DNA of 64,000 bases from Dongia rigui. Lineage in GTDB: Bacteria > Pseudomonadota > Alphaproteobacteria > Dongiales > Dongiaceae. Where the stretch lies: the NCBI RefSeq assembly GCF_034044635.1, contig NZ_JAXCLX010000001.1, positions 992,001-1,056,000 on the forward strand, given 5' to 3'. The position numbers were made by a program, and so were the translations under genes. Shown here piece after piece: positions 35,526 through 45,511 of this stretch (position 1 is the stretch's first letter; every line of letters starts with the position of its first letter). Below the pieces are notes generated by a model. The model did not search any database, was not told the origin of the DNA, and was given only the letters and a program-made list of their open reading frames with translations.

Positions 35526-36434
35526 ATGCAGATCAGGCTGGATTGGCTGGAAACCTTCGTCCTGGTGGCGCGCCTCAAAAGCATGAAGGGCGCCGCTGAA
35601 GCGCTGTCTTTGAGCGCCGGTGCGATCAGCCAGCGCGTGCGGGCCCTGGAGGAGCGTGCCGGCTATCGCCTGTTCCGGCGCCAAGCCGGCGGCGTCGCCC
35701 TCACCCTGGAGGCAGAGCGCCTCTTGGCCGAGATCGGCCCCGCCTTCGACGCACTGACCCATGCCTGGGCCGGGATCGACGGCACCGCGGCGACGGCGCG
35801 CCAGCGGGTCACGGTCAGCACCATGCCGAGCTTTGCCAATTTCGTGCTGGTGCCGCGCCTGGGGAGATTTGCCAAGCTGTTCCCGCAGGCCGAGGTGACC
35901 GTCGAAACCGATCTGCGCGTAGTCGATCTCCATACGGAGCCGGTCGATATCGCCATTCGCCACGGCCTTGGCGATTATCCCGGCCTGGTGGCGACACCGC
36001 TCCTTTCGCCGGCATTGATCGTGGTGGGCAGTCCGGCGCTGATCGAGAAGCATGGGCCCCTGAAGCGCGCCGGCGATTGCCTCGCTCTACCCCTGCTCCA
36101 CGACCACACGCGCCAGGACTGGCGGCTGTGGTTCGAGGCCCATGGCGTGGCGACGCCCGAGCGCCTCAAAGGTCCGGCCTTTTCCGACGGCACGCTGATC
36201 GTGCGCGCGGCGGTGGCGGGGCAAGGACTGGGGCTGGTGCGGGAGTTTTACGCGGCGGAAGAATTGGCGGCTGGGCGCCTGGTCCGCGCCCTCGACGTCA
36301 GCTGGCCCAGTCGCTTCGGCTATTACCTGGTGGCAACGGCGGAGGCCCTAGAGCGCCCGGCCGTCCGCGCCTTCCGCAACTGGCTGGTCGAGGAAATGGC
36401 AGCCCTCGAGCGCGAAGCCGTGCGGGCGGCGTGA
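35526..36434 (+). CDS. LysR-family transcriptional regulator (GcvA-like)
   Basis: 302 residues. The N-terminal winged helix-turn-helix is clear (LETFVLVARLKSMKGAAEAL, then SAGAISQRVRALEERAGYRL). The effector-binding domain has GcvA-type features (VTVSTMPSFANFVLVPRLGR, VDIAIRHGLGDYPGL). It likely senses a small ligand and controls the divergent MFS gene through the palindrome that overlaps its promoter. Confidence 0.93.
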   Translation: MQIRLDWLETFVLVARLKSMKGAAEALSLSAGAISQRVRALEERAGYRLFRRQAGGVALTLEAERLLAEIGPAFDALTHAWAGIDGTAATARQRVTVSTMPSFANFVLVPRLGRFAKLFPQAEVTVETDLRVVDLHTEPVDIAIRHGLGDYPGLVATPLLSPALIVVGSPALIEKHGPLKRAGDCLALPLLHDHTRQDWRLWFEAHGVATPERLKGPAFSDGTLIVRAAVAGQGLGLVREFYAAEELAAGRLVRALDVSWPSRFGYYLVATAEALERPAVRAFRNWLVEEMAALEREAVRAA

Positions 36435-36454
36435 GGAAGTTGGGCGCGGGGCAA

Positions 36455-36620
36455 GTTTGACCTCCCCCTTGTCGGCGAGTGCCGACATGCGTCGGCGGGG
36501 AGGGAGAGGTCGCGCGGCACGCGCGGGCGGGGGGTGTGGATTGGCTGGGTTCACTTCCGTCACGTAGCGGAGAGGTACCCCCCTCCCCGACCCTCCCCCT
36601 CAAGGGGGGAGGGAGTGGCG
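36455..36620. repeat. GC-rich intergenic hairpin repeats
   Basis: Between LysR and the lipoprotein gene (288 nt) there is no gene. It holds a hairpin segment at 36473-36503 (GTCGGCGA...GCCGACATGCGTCGGCGG) that recurs almost unchanged at 39480-39507, and CCCTCCCC/GGGGAGGG arms near 36582-36612. Confidence 0.6.
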
Positions 36621-36722
36621 CGTGTGCGCGCCATCATAGCGGGCGATGGCGGGACGCTCTAAGATCCGCAACATGAAGGCCGTCAGTTGGCCACAGACTG
36701 TCGCCCACGGGGAGTTCATCAG

Positions 36723-37292
36723 ATGCGTTGCCTGCGTTTTCTCGCTCTCGCCGCTGCCTTAGGGCTTGCCGCCTGTTTCGTGCAGCATCCGCAATTGATC
36801 GGCGCCGCGGAAACGGTCGAGCCTGGTCAATGGAGCGGTGCCTGGGTCGCCGAGCCCAATCGCGATGGCGAGGAGCCCGGCTTCTTCCACGTGAACGATG
36901 TCGATCCGGCGCAGGGCATCTTCGCGGTCGAGGAGGCAGATGCGGACGGCAACGCGACGGGCGACAAGATGGAGATGCACTTGCGCCGTGTGGGCCAACA
37001 ACTGTTCCTTGACGTGCGCGACAAGGCCGATGGGCCCTGGATGCTGTTCGTTGTCGAGGAAGCAACGCCCGACAAGATCGTGCTGGCCTGGAAGCCCGCC
37101 GCCGCCCCCTTCGAGGCCGCAATCGCCAAGGGCGATTTCAAGGCCAAGCTCTCAAAGAACGCGGATGGCGATGTTTCCGATATCGTCTTTGCGGCGTTGA
37201 CGGAAAAGGAAGCGGAGACGCTGGCGAAGAACTGGCGCGACCTGTTCGTCGCCGAGCGTATTACCCTGAAGCGCTTCGTCGTCGCCGACTGA
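36723..37292 (+). CDS. Hypothetical lipoprotein
   Basis: 189 residues starting with a lipoprotein signal (MRCLRFLALAAALGLAAC, lipobox LAAC, Cys18). The mature part is beta-rich and acidic, with no family I recognise (SGAWVAEPNRDGEEPGFFHV, QQLFLDVRDKADGPWMLFVV). It is probably anchored to the inner leaflet of the outer membrane. It converges with the dioxygenase gene 2 nt away. Start ATG 36723 follows GGGGAG. Confidence 0.75.
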   Translation: MRCLRFLALAAALGLAACFVQHPQLIGAAETVEPGQWSGAWVAEPNRDGEEPGFFHVNDVDPAQGIFAVEEADADGNATGDKMEMHLRRVGQQLFLDVRDKADGPWMLFVVEEATPDKIVLAWKPAAAPFEAAIAKGDFKAKLSKNADGDVSDIVFAALTEKEAETLAKNWRDLFVAERITLKRFVVAD

Positions 37293-37294
37293 GT

Positions 37295-38104
37295 TCAGGC
37301 AGCGGCGTCGAAGCGGAAGCTTGAGGCGGTGATGGCGCCGAACACCGTGTTTTCGTGATAGACGCAGCTCGCCCGGTCGCCCTGGGCAGCACCGGCCGCC
37401 ACCATCAGCGGCAACAGATGCTCCTCGCGCGGATGGGCGAGGCGCGCTGACGGCGCCTTCTCCCACGCGATCAATCCAGCCTCGCGCGCCGATGGCTTTG
37501 CAGCCACCACCGTTTCCTGCAGCCAGCCGTCGAAGGCCGCCGAGGGTGCCGCCCCTTGCGGTCCCATCAGGCGCAGATTGTGGAAGCTGAAGCCGCTGCC
37601 AACGATGAGGACGCCTTGATCGCGCAAGGGGGTGAGCGCGCGGCCCAGCGCCAGATGTTCGGCCGGATCGAGATTGCCCTTGAGGGCCACCTGGATCACC
37701 GGCATGTCGGCCTGCGGATACATGATGGCCAGCGGTGCAAACGTGCCGTGGTCGAAACCGCGGGTCGGATCGAGCCTGGTCGGCAGCCCGGCCGCCGCGA
37801 TGAGGTCGGCAACTTCCCTGGCCAGCGCAGGATCGCCCGGTGCCGGATAGACGATGTCGTAGGTGTATTTCGGGAAGCCGTAATAGTCATAGACCATCGG
37901 TGGCTTGGGGCTGCTCATCACCGCGAATGAGTCTTCCTCCCAATGGCCAGAGATCATCAGCACGGCCTTCGGTTTGCTGCCGATCTGGCGCGGCATGTCG
38001 GCCAGGGAACGCTCCAGTCCCTGCAGCATCTGGCGCCAGTCGTCGAGCCAGGGCCAGGGACCGCCGCCATGGGAAATGAAATAGGTCGGGAGGCGCTGCG
38101 TCAT
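37295..38104 (-). CDS. Extradiol ring-cleavage dioxygenase, DODA/YgiD type
   Basis: 269 residues. Metal ligands of the class III extradiol (LigB-like) fold appear in order: YFISHGGGPW, MISGHWEEDS, FDHGTFAPLAIMYP and SGFSFHNLR. The family includes E. coli YgiD (DOPA 4,5-dioxygenase) and plant DODA, which open catechol rings. The real substrate here is unknown. ATG 38104 starts the conserved region; an upstream frame extension is not conserved. Confidence 0.92.
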   Translation of the reverse strand: MTQRLPTYFISHGGGPWPWLDDWRQMLQGLERSLADMPRQIGSKPKAVLMISGHWEEDSFAVMSSPKPPMVYDYYGFPKYTYDIVYPAPGDPALAREVADLIAAAGLPTRLDPTRGFDHGTFAPLAIMYPQADMPVIQVALKGNLDPAEHLALGRALTPLRDQGVLIVGSGFSFHNLRLMGPQGAAPSAAFDGWLQETVVAAKPSAREAGLIAWEKAPSARLAHPREEHLLPLMVAAGAAQGDRASCVYHENTVFGAITASSFRFDAAA

Positions 38105-38460
38105 GATCGGTCCATATCCTTCGCGCGAGGTGATTCCGGTGGAGAAGCTAAGCGGTTGCCGCGACAGAATCGAGTGGAGCCGGCGCAACAGACTATTTCC
38201 CGGAAGGAAACGGCGGGGCCGCCCGGGGGAAGACCGTTAGCCCATCCGGGATCGAGATAGCTACAACCAAAAATAGATAATCATTCCCATTGTTCGAAAC
38301 GGATCGCCATTTTAGGCTGAATCTAGCCCGTCATTCCTATTTCACGGGACATTTTCCCGTTTCCTGTTAGGATTTGCTTTAATCTTATTCGTGTAAAATT
38401 TTATCAATATTCTTCCTAAGCTGTATGGATCGGTCGCCACGGGCGGCGTGTGGAGGTTCC
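38105..38460. other. AT-rich intergenic region upstream of the GNAT/LuxI-like gene
   Basis: About 355 nt with no gene. From 38270 to 38440 it is strikingly AT-rich against the surroundings. It contains CCCGT...ACGGG arms (about 38328-38347) and TAAAAT at 38394-38399, a possible -10 for the downstream gene. I can identify no regulator site. Confidence 0.4.
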
Positions 38461-39387
38461 ATGGGGGTTATCGAAAGGCGCTCTCAGATCGACGTCTCTG
38501 TCATCAAGGACATGGGCGCGCTGATGCAAGCGATGGCCATCCGCTCGGCCGTCTTCATCGGCGAGTTCGGCTGCGGCCATGACGAAGAATTCGACGGCAA
38601 TGATTTCAGCGCCACGCATATCATCGCCAAGGTGGGCGGCGAGCCCGCCGGTACGATGCGCCTGCGCTACTTCGCCGATTTCGTGATCCCCGAACGCCTC
38701 GCCGTGTTGCCGGCCTTCCGCAAGGGCCGCTATGGCGAGCGCGGCGTTGCCTATGCGCTGGCGACCTTCGGCTTCAAACTGGCGCGCATGAAGGGCTATC
38801 GCCGCTTCATCGGCTATTCCGTCCTGGGCCTTGAGCAGTTCTGGGACCGCGTCGCGGTGGCGAGCGGCGGCAAGGTCGATCGTTTCGGCGACCACCCGAT
38901 CGAATGTTCAGGTTCCACCTGCGTCGGCGTCTTCGGCTCGCTGGAGCCGATGCCCGGCGCCATCCATCCGCGTGAGGACTACCACGTGCTGACCGCCTGC
39001 GAGGCAGAACTGCCGCAGCATGTCGGCGCCAAGGCCGAAATGCTGCATTCCCTGTCGGGCGAATCCCTGCTGGCGGCCCTCACCCATCCCGGCCGTCGGC
39101 ATACAGATCACCGGGCGGACCCGCGCGTTGAGGCGCGCGTCGGCGACAGGCGGGCCAGCGATCGTCGTGATGCGGACCGTCGTGGCAACGATCGGCGTGC
39201 CGCCGACCGGCGCGGGAATGAGCAGCGCAGCAACGCCTTCGCGATGGCCGCCATGGGCCAGGATCAGCGCTTTGGCGAACGGCGCGCCTTTGATCGCCGT
39301 GCCGGCGACCGCCGCATGGCTGACCGCCGTGCCACAGGCACCGCTGCCGACCGCGCGCCTGCGCAGTCGGAGGTCCAGGCCGCCTGA
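38461..39387 (+). CDS. GNAT/LuxI-fold acyltransferase-like protein with Arg-Asp repeat tail
   Basis: 308 residues. Residues about 18-170 look like a GNAT or autoinducer-synthase fold: MAIRSAVFIGEF, EEFDGNDFSATHIIAK, GEPAGTMRLRYF and GVAYALATFGFKLARMKGYR. Residues about 213-305 are a low-complexity tail of repeated xRRxxDRR units (VGDRRASDRRDADRRGNDRR and GERRAFDRRAGDRRMADRR) with regular Arg-Arg pairs. Such tails are often RNA- or membrane-interacting, but no function is known here. ATG 38461 has GGAGG 5 nt upstream. The acyl or acetyl donor, and whether it makes a signal, cannot be told from sequence. Confidence 0.75.
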   Translation: MGVIERRSQIDVSVIKDMGALMQAMAIRSAVFIGEFGCGHDEEFDGNDFSATHIIAKVGGEPAGTMRLRYFADFVIPERLAVLPAFRKGRYGERGVAYALATFGFKLARMKGYRRFIGYSVLGLEQFWDRVAVASGGKVDRFGDHPIECSGSTCVGVFGSLEPMPGAIHPREDYHVLTACEAELPQHVGAKAEMLHSLSGESLLAALTHPGRRHTDHRADPRVEARVGDRRASDRRDADRRGNDRRAADRRGNEQRSNAFAMAAMGQDQRFGERRAFDRRAGDRRMADRRATGTAADRAPAQSEVQAA

Positions 39388-39396
39388 ACTGAACAA

Positions 39397-39530
39397 AGTC
39401 CCCTCACTCCGACCCTCTCCCCACTTCGGGGGGCGAGGGAGTTCCGAGCGAGCCTGTCCTTAAGCCCCTCGCCCCGCCCGTCGGCGAAGGCCGACATGCG
39501 TCGGCGGTGGGGAGAAGGGTTGGGGTGAAG
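39397..39530. repeat. Intergenic repeat, copy 1 (with nested hairpin)
   Basis: A palindromic element with CCCTCTCCCC, a central CACTTCGGGGGG segment, AAGCCCCTCGCCCC and a GGGTTGGGGTGAAGG end. It matches the copy at 50129-50235, except that about 30 nt (roughly 39475-39505) containing GCCGACATGCGTCGGCG are inserted in its second half. It lies just after the GNAT/LuxI-like gene. Confidence 0.75.
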
Positions 39531-39548
39531 GTTTTTTTTAGAAAAGCA

Positions 39549-39576
39549 AAACGGCCGCCCGAAAGGGCGGCCGTTT
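39549..39576 (-). terminator. Strong terminator after rpmE
   Basis: A 12-bp stem (39549-39560 with 39565-39576) with a GAAA/TTTC tetraloop, followed on the minus strand by TTGCTTTTCT. It sits 32 nt after the rpmE stop and can also stop transcription from the other side. Confidence 0.9.
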
Positions 39577-39608
39577 CGTTTGACTGGCACGAAGAAGAAG
39601 CGGAGCGC

Positions 39609-39833
39609 TTACTTCTTGAGGCCGATACCGGCGAACTTCTTGTTGAACTTCGCGAGCTGGCCGCCCGAATCCAGGAGGCGATGAACGCCGGTCCAGGCCG
39701 GGTGCGACTTGGGGTCGATGTCGAGGTTGAGCGTGTCGCCCTCTTTGCCCCAGGTGCTGCGGGTCTTGAACTTGGTGCCGTCGGTCATGACGACATTGAT
39801 CTCGTGGTAGTCCGGATGACCAGTGGCCTTCAT
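39609..39833 (-). CDS. rpmE: 50S ribosomal protein L31
   Basis: 74 residues, [20 protein letters not shown] to the basic end [14 protein letters not shown]. It is the cysteine-free form of L31 without a zinc site. L31 sits at the large-subunit side of the inter-subunit bridge. ATG 39833 is preceded by AGGAGA; the frame extends 9 codons upstream without conservation. It has its own promoter, leader hairpin and terminator. Confidence 0.95.
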   Translation of the reverse strand: MKATGHPDYHEINVVMTDGTKFKTRSTWGKEGDTLNLDIDPKSHPAWTGVHRLLDSGGQLAKFNKKFAGIGLKK

Positions 39834-39855
39834 GGCAAAATCTCCTGCGCTAAAA

Positions 39856-39892
39856 CCCATGGGTAAAGGACCCTTGGGTAGCGACCCACGGG
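39856..39892 (-). promoter_or_regulatory. Leader hairpin of rpmE
   Basis: On the minus strand CCCGTGGGT (39884-39892) pairs with ACCCATGGG (39856-39864), 9 bp with one G-T pair, ending 23 nt before the start codon. It may be a site for autoregulation by L31; this is inference. Confidence 0.4.
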
Positions 39893-39907
39893 CTTAAAGT
39901 TGGCCGG

Positions 39908-39936
39908 GTTATAGCCAAGCCCCTCTAATTGCGCAA
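39908..39936 (-). promoter_or_regulatory. Sigma-70-type promoter of rpmE
   Basis: Minus strand TTGCGC (39931-39936), 17-nt spacer, TATAAC (39908-39913). Good match in a position suited to the leader. Confidence 0.6.
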
Positions 39937-40104
39937 GAACCGATATCAAACCCGCATGCTGGCGCCTAGATGCCTGGAAAACCGCGACAAAATGGTTAAT
40001 CCGACACCCAGATTAGCCATTGCGGCCCCCCACCGGGCCGGTTATTCCAAGACCTTCAGCCCGGAAAGACGGGCGCCAGGACTCTTTTCCGGAAGATGCC
40101 GCTC

Positions 40105-40434
40105 ATGGATGCCGCCGAATTCGACCGCCGCGCCAGCGAAACCCTGAAGCGCCTGATGATCGCCATCGAGGACGGGATGGGGGACAAGGTCGAGGATATC
40201 GACCTGCAGGGCTCGGTCCTCACCATCGAGCTGAGCGAGGGCGGTACCTATGTCATCAACAAGCACGCCGCCAACCAGGAGATCTGGCTCTCCAGCCCCA
40301 AGAGCGGCGCGGCGCATTTCAAGCCCGATGCCAGTGGGGCGTGGCTGCCGACGCGGGGCGGTGACAATCTGCATGCGCGCCTTGAGGCGGAGCTGAGCGC
40401 CGTGCTCGGTGCGCCCTTGGGCCTGGAGGCCTGA
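40105..40434 (+). CDS. cyaY: Frataxin-like iron donor CyaY
   Basis: 109 residues. The frataxin fold is recognisable by an acidic first helix (LKRLMIAIEDGMGDKVEDID) and the strands LTIELSEGGTYVINKHAANQ and IWLSSPKSGAAHF. CyaY binds iron and tunes Fe-S cluster assembly by the Isc system. ATG 40105 (GGAAG 9 nt upstream) is preferred over in-frame ATG 40096. The gene ends 4 nt before the ABC transporter gene. Confidence 0.9.
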   Translation: MDAAEFDRRASETLKRLMIAIEDGMGDKVEDIDLQGSVLTIELSEGGTYVINKHAANQEIWLSSPKSGAAHFKPDASGAWLPTRGGDNLHARLEAELSAVLGAPLGLEA

Positions 40435-40438
40435 CATC

Positions 40439-42243
<1,805 letters not shown>

Positions 42244-42247
<4 letters not shown>

Positions 42248-43167
42248 GCAAGAAGAACCCCTCGATCATCGTCGCCGGCGGCGCCAATCTCGATATCAAG
42301 AGCCGGATCGCGGGGAAGACAATTCCCGGCACCTCCAACCCGGGCTGGACGGAAACAAGCCCTGGCGGCGTCGGGCGCAACATCGCCGAGAATCTCGCCC
42401 GGCTGGGCGCCAAGGTCGGATTGCTCACCTTGATCGGCGAGGATTCCACCGGCGATCGCTTACGCCGCAGTGCGCGGGCTGTCGGCATCGACACCTCGCT
42501 GATGATGCGGCGCAAGGGGTCGACCGGGACCTACAGCGCCACCCTCAATGCCGAGGGCGAGATGCTGATCGCGGTCAGCGATATGAGCCTCATCGATGGC
42601 ATGAAGACCAGCGACATCACGCAGCATAAAGACGTGCTGGCGGTAGCAGATCTGCTGGTGGCGGACGGCAACCTGCCGCTGCCCTGCTTGAAGGCGCTGC
42701 TGCAGATCGCCAAGCGCGCGGAGATACCGCTGGTGCTGGAGCCGGTCTCGGTGCCCAAGGCCAAGCGGCTGAAGCCGCTGCTGCAGGAAGGCTTGCCGAT
42801 TGCGGCGCTGACGCCCAACCGGGATGAACTGGCGGAACTGACCGGGTTGCCGGTGAAGAACGCGCGCGATCTGACAAAGGCGGCGCAACGCCTGCATGAG
42901 CGCGGTGTCACCCATGTTCTGGTGGGTCTCGGTGCCGAGGGCTGCTTCCTCTCCACCGCCGATGAAGGGCAGCATCTGATCCCGGTGCGCAAGAAAAGCA
43001 TTATCAAGGACGTGACCGGCGGCGGCGATGCGATGGTGGCGAGCCTGGCCTTTGGCCTTGCCAAGGACATTACGGCGCTGCAGGCGGCGCGTGCGGGCCA
43101 GGAACTGGCAGCGCGGGTCGTGCGTTCCATGGAGAGTGGTGCGGGTCAAAAAAGGGGACGCGGATGA
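42244..43167 (+). CDS. psuK: PfkB-family kinase, pseudouridine kinase
   Basis: 307 residues of the ribokinase (PfkB) fold: GGANLDIKSRIAG start, SPGGVGRNIAENLARLG signature and the catalytic Asp in KDVTGGGDAMVASLAFGL. The neighbouring psuG identifies it as PsuK (YeiC), which phosphorylates pseudouridine for cleavage. It overlaps psuG by 4 nt. Confidence 0.92.
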
Positions 43168-44072
43168 ACCAGTATCTCGACATCGCGCCGGAAGTTGCGG
43201 CCGCGCTGCAAGCGCGCCAGCCGGTGGTGGCCCTGGAATCCACCATCGTCGCCCATGGCATGCCGTATCCGCAGAATTTGGAGACGGCGCAGATCGTCGA
43301 GAGCATCATCCGCGAGGGTGGCGCAGTGCCGGCGACCATCGCCATCCTGGACGGCCGGTTGAAGGTCGGCCTGTCGCCTGATGAGTTGCAGCGTGTCGCG
43401 CAGTCGCCGGACATGGTGAAGGCCAGCATCCGTGATTTGGCCGTCCTGGTGGCGTCGGGCGGCAACGGCGCCACGACGGTCGCCAGCACCATGCGCATCG
43501 CCGCCATGGCGGGTATCCATGTGTTTGTCACCGGCGGCATCGGTGGCGTGCACCGGGGCGCTGCCAAGAGCTTCGACATTTCGGCCGACCTTGAAGAAAT
43601 GGCCGAGAGCAATGTCGCGGTGGTTTGCGCGGGTGCCAAATCGATCCTCGATATCGGCCTGACGCTCGAGTACCTCGAAACCGCCGGCGTCCCCGTGATC
43701 ACGGTGGGATCGGAGACCTTCCCCGCCTTCTATTCGCGCGAGAGCGGGCACAAGTCTCCGTTCACGGTGGCCAATGCCGCGGAGGTCGCTGCCATCGCCC
43801 GGGCGAAATGGGAGATGGGTCTTAAAGGCGGCATGGTGATCGCCAACCCGATCGCGGTCGAAGACGAAATCCCGGCGGAAGAGATCGACCGCCAGATCCA
43901 GGGTGCGTTGATCGAGGCCGACACGCTGGGCTATCGCGGCAAGACCGTGACGCCCTTTCTGCTGAAGCATGTGGCGACCCTGACCGAGGGGCGCTCGCTC
44001 ACCGCCAACATCGCTTTGGTGCGCAACAATGCGCGCCTAGGGGCGGCCATTGCCGTGGCGCTGGCGGGCTAG
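43164..44072 (+). CDS. psuG: Pseudouridine-5'-phosphate glycosidase
   Basis: 302 residues. The family start VALESTIVAHGMPYPQNLETA is typical, and the active-site region follows (GANGATTVASTM-like stretch VLVASGGNGATTVASTMRIA, then FVTGGIGGVHRGA). PsuG breaks the C-C glycosidic bond of pseudouridine 5'-phosphate to uracil and ribose 5-phosphate. With psuK it salvages pseudouridine from RNA turnover. Its stop overlaps the convergent HxlR gene by 4 nt. Confidence 0.96.
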   Translation: MNQYLDIAPEVAAALQARQPVVALESTIVAHGMPYPQNLETAQIVESIIREGGAVPATIAILDGRLKVGLSPDELQRVAQSPDMVKASIRDLAVLVASGGNGATTVASTMRIAAMAGIHVFVTGGIGGVHRGAAKSFDISADLEEMAESNVAVVCAGAKSILDIGLTLEYLETAGVPVITVGSETFPAFYSRESGHKSPFTVANAAEVAAIARAKWEMGLKGGMVIANPIAVEDEIPAEEIDRQIQGALIEADTLGYRGKTVTPFLLKHVATLTEGRSLTANIALVRNNARLGAAIAVALAG

Positions 44073-44467
44073 ACCTGCTTCTCCGTTTCGGGGCGCGACG
44101 TCAGCCAGGTCAGCATTGAATCGAGAGCTGGGCACAGAGCCTGACCCCATTCGGTAAGGGCGTATTCGACCTTGGGTGGCACCTGCTGATGGACCGTGCG
44201 GTGCACCAGGCCGTCGCTTTGCAACTGCCGCAATTGCTGCGCCAGCATCTTCTGTGAAATAGCCGGAATGGCGCGCTCGAGATCCGAAAAGCGCAACACG
44301 CGCCCACCGAAGAGGTGAAAGAGGATGACGAGCTTCCAGCGTCCCTCGAACAGCTTTTTGGCCTGCTCGACACCATCGGCCGCCGTCTCGCGCGTATAGC
44401 CGCTGCTGGATGCGCCCTCCAGCTTACCTGCGGGTAAGGGACTTACTTTCTCGTGCGTTCTTGTCAT
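44069..44467 (-). CDS. HxlR-family transcriptional regulator
   Basis: 132 residues with the family's winged helix-turn-helix: [40 protein letters not shown] and [20 protein letters not shown]. It is divergent from the SDR gene, 89 nt apart, so it probably represses or activates that gene in response to an electrophile or metabolite. ATG 44467 fits; the frame extends upstream without similarity. Confidence 0.9.
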   Translation of the reverse strand: MTRTHEKVSPLPAGKLEGASSSGYTRETAADGVEQAKKLFEGRWKLVILFHLFGGRVLRFSDLERAIPAISQKMLAQQLRQLQSDGLVHRTVHQQVPPKVEYALTEWGQALCPALDSMLTWLTSRPETEKQV

Positions 44468-44556
44468 GTGCGGATGATAGCCACCATCTTGCGCAGCAGA
44501 CAAGGCGGGCCATTCCGGCCCGTGCCAGCCAAAAATATCCGCATGGAGATAGAGCA

Positions 44557-45339
44557 ATGACCTTCCCGCTGGAACTCGCCGGCCGTCGCGCCATCGTCAG
44601 CGGCGGCACCAAGGGCCTCGGTGCCGCCGTGGTCGATATCCTGCACCGGAACGGCATGCGCGTCATTGCGACGGCGCGTTCGGTGCCGGTCGAAGGTGCC
44701 GCAGATCTTCACTATGTCGCCGCCGACCTCACGACCGCCGAGGGCTGCGCCACGGCCGTGCAGGCAGCGCAATCTCTGCTGGGAGGGGTCGATGCCATCG
44801 TCAATGTTCTGGGCGGCTCCAAGGCACCGGCCGGGGGCTTCGCGGTGCTCGACGACGACGTCTGGGCGCGGGAACTGGCGCTCAACCTGATGCCGGCGGT
44901 GCGCCTCGACCGTGCGCTGCTGCCCGGCATGATCGCGCAAGGCGGCGGCGTCATCGTGCATGTCAGCTCGATCCAGCGGCGCCTGCCGCTCCCGGAGGCC
45001 ACCACGGCCTATGCCGCCGCCAAGGCGGCGCTCTCGACCTACAGCAAGAGCCTCTCGAAGGAGGTCTCGCCCAAAGGGGTCCGCGTCGTCAGTGTCGCAC
45101 CCGGATGGATCGAGACCGAGGCGGCCGTGGCGCTGGCCGAGCGTCTCGCCACGGAAACCGGCACCGATTACGCCGGCGGCAAGGAAATCATCATGCGCAG
45201 CCTGGGTGGTATCCCGCTCGGCCGGCCGGCCAAGCCGGCGGAAGTGGCCGATCTCATCGCCTTCCTCATTTCCCCGCGCGCGGCCGCCATCACCGGGACC
45301 GAATATGTGATCGATGGCGGGACAATCCCGACTGCCTGA
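44557..45339 (+). CDS. Short-chain dehydrogenase/reductase
   Basis: 260 residues: the cofactor motif [13 protein letters not shown] near the start, NVLGGSKAP, the catalytic Ser region ([15 protein letters not shown]) and Tyr-x3-Lys in [11 protein letters not shown], and the family end [12 protein letters not shown]. The lack of an acidic residue after strand 2 hints at NADP(H), but I cannot settle this. The substrate is unknown; control by the divergent HxlR regulator is likely. GGAG lies 9 nt before the ATG. Confidence 0.92.
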   Translation: MTFPLELAGRRAIVSGGTKGLGAAVVDILHRNGMRVIATARSVPVEGAADLHYVAADLTTAEGCATAVQAAQSLLGGVDAIVNVLGGSKAPAGGFAVLDDDVWARELALNLMPAVRLDRALLPGMIAQGGGVIVHVSSIQRRLPLPEATTAYAAAKAALSTYSKSLSKEVSPKGVRVVSVAPGWIETEAAVALAERLATETGTDYAGGKEIIMRSLGGIPLGRPAKPAEVADLIAFLISPRAAAITGTEYVIDGGTIPTA

Positions 45340-45400
45340 CCAGCCTCCAGACTCCTCTTAGGACCGGCCGCGCAACCCCTTGATTCAGCGGAGTTTTGAT

Positions 45401-45414
45401 TGAACCATCATTCA
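45401..45414. promoter_or_regulatory. TetR/BetI-like operator upstream of the Rieske gene
   Basis: TGAA-CCATCA-TTCA within a wider ATTGAACCATCATTCAGT, close to operators of BetI-type TetR repressors. It lies about 100 nt before the oxygenase gene in an AT-rich segment (45395-45480). A BetI-like TetR gene is two genes downstream. Confidence 0.4.
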
Positions 45415-45511
45415 GTATATGAACCTTATTGATATGAAAACATTGACTTTATTGATTTAGTGATGTAGAAATCATCTCATATAAACGCCAATGACAAATC
45501 GGAGTGGGATG

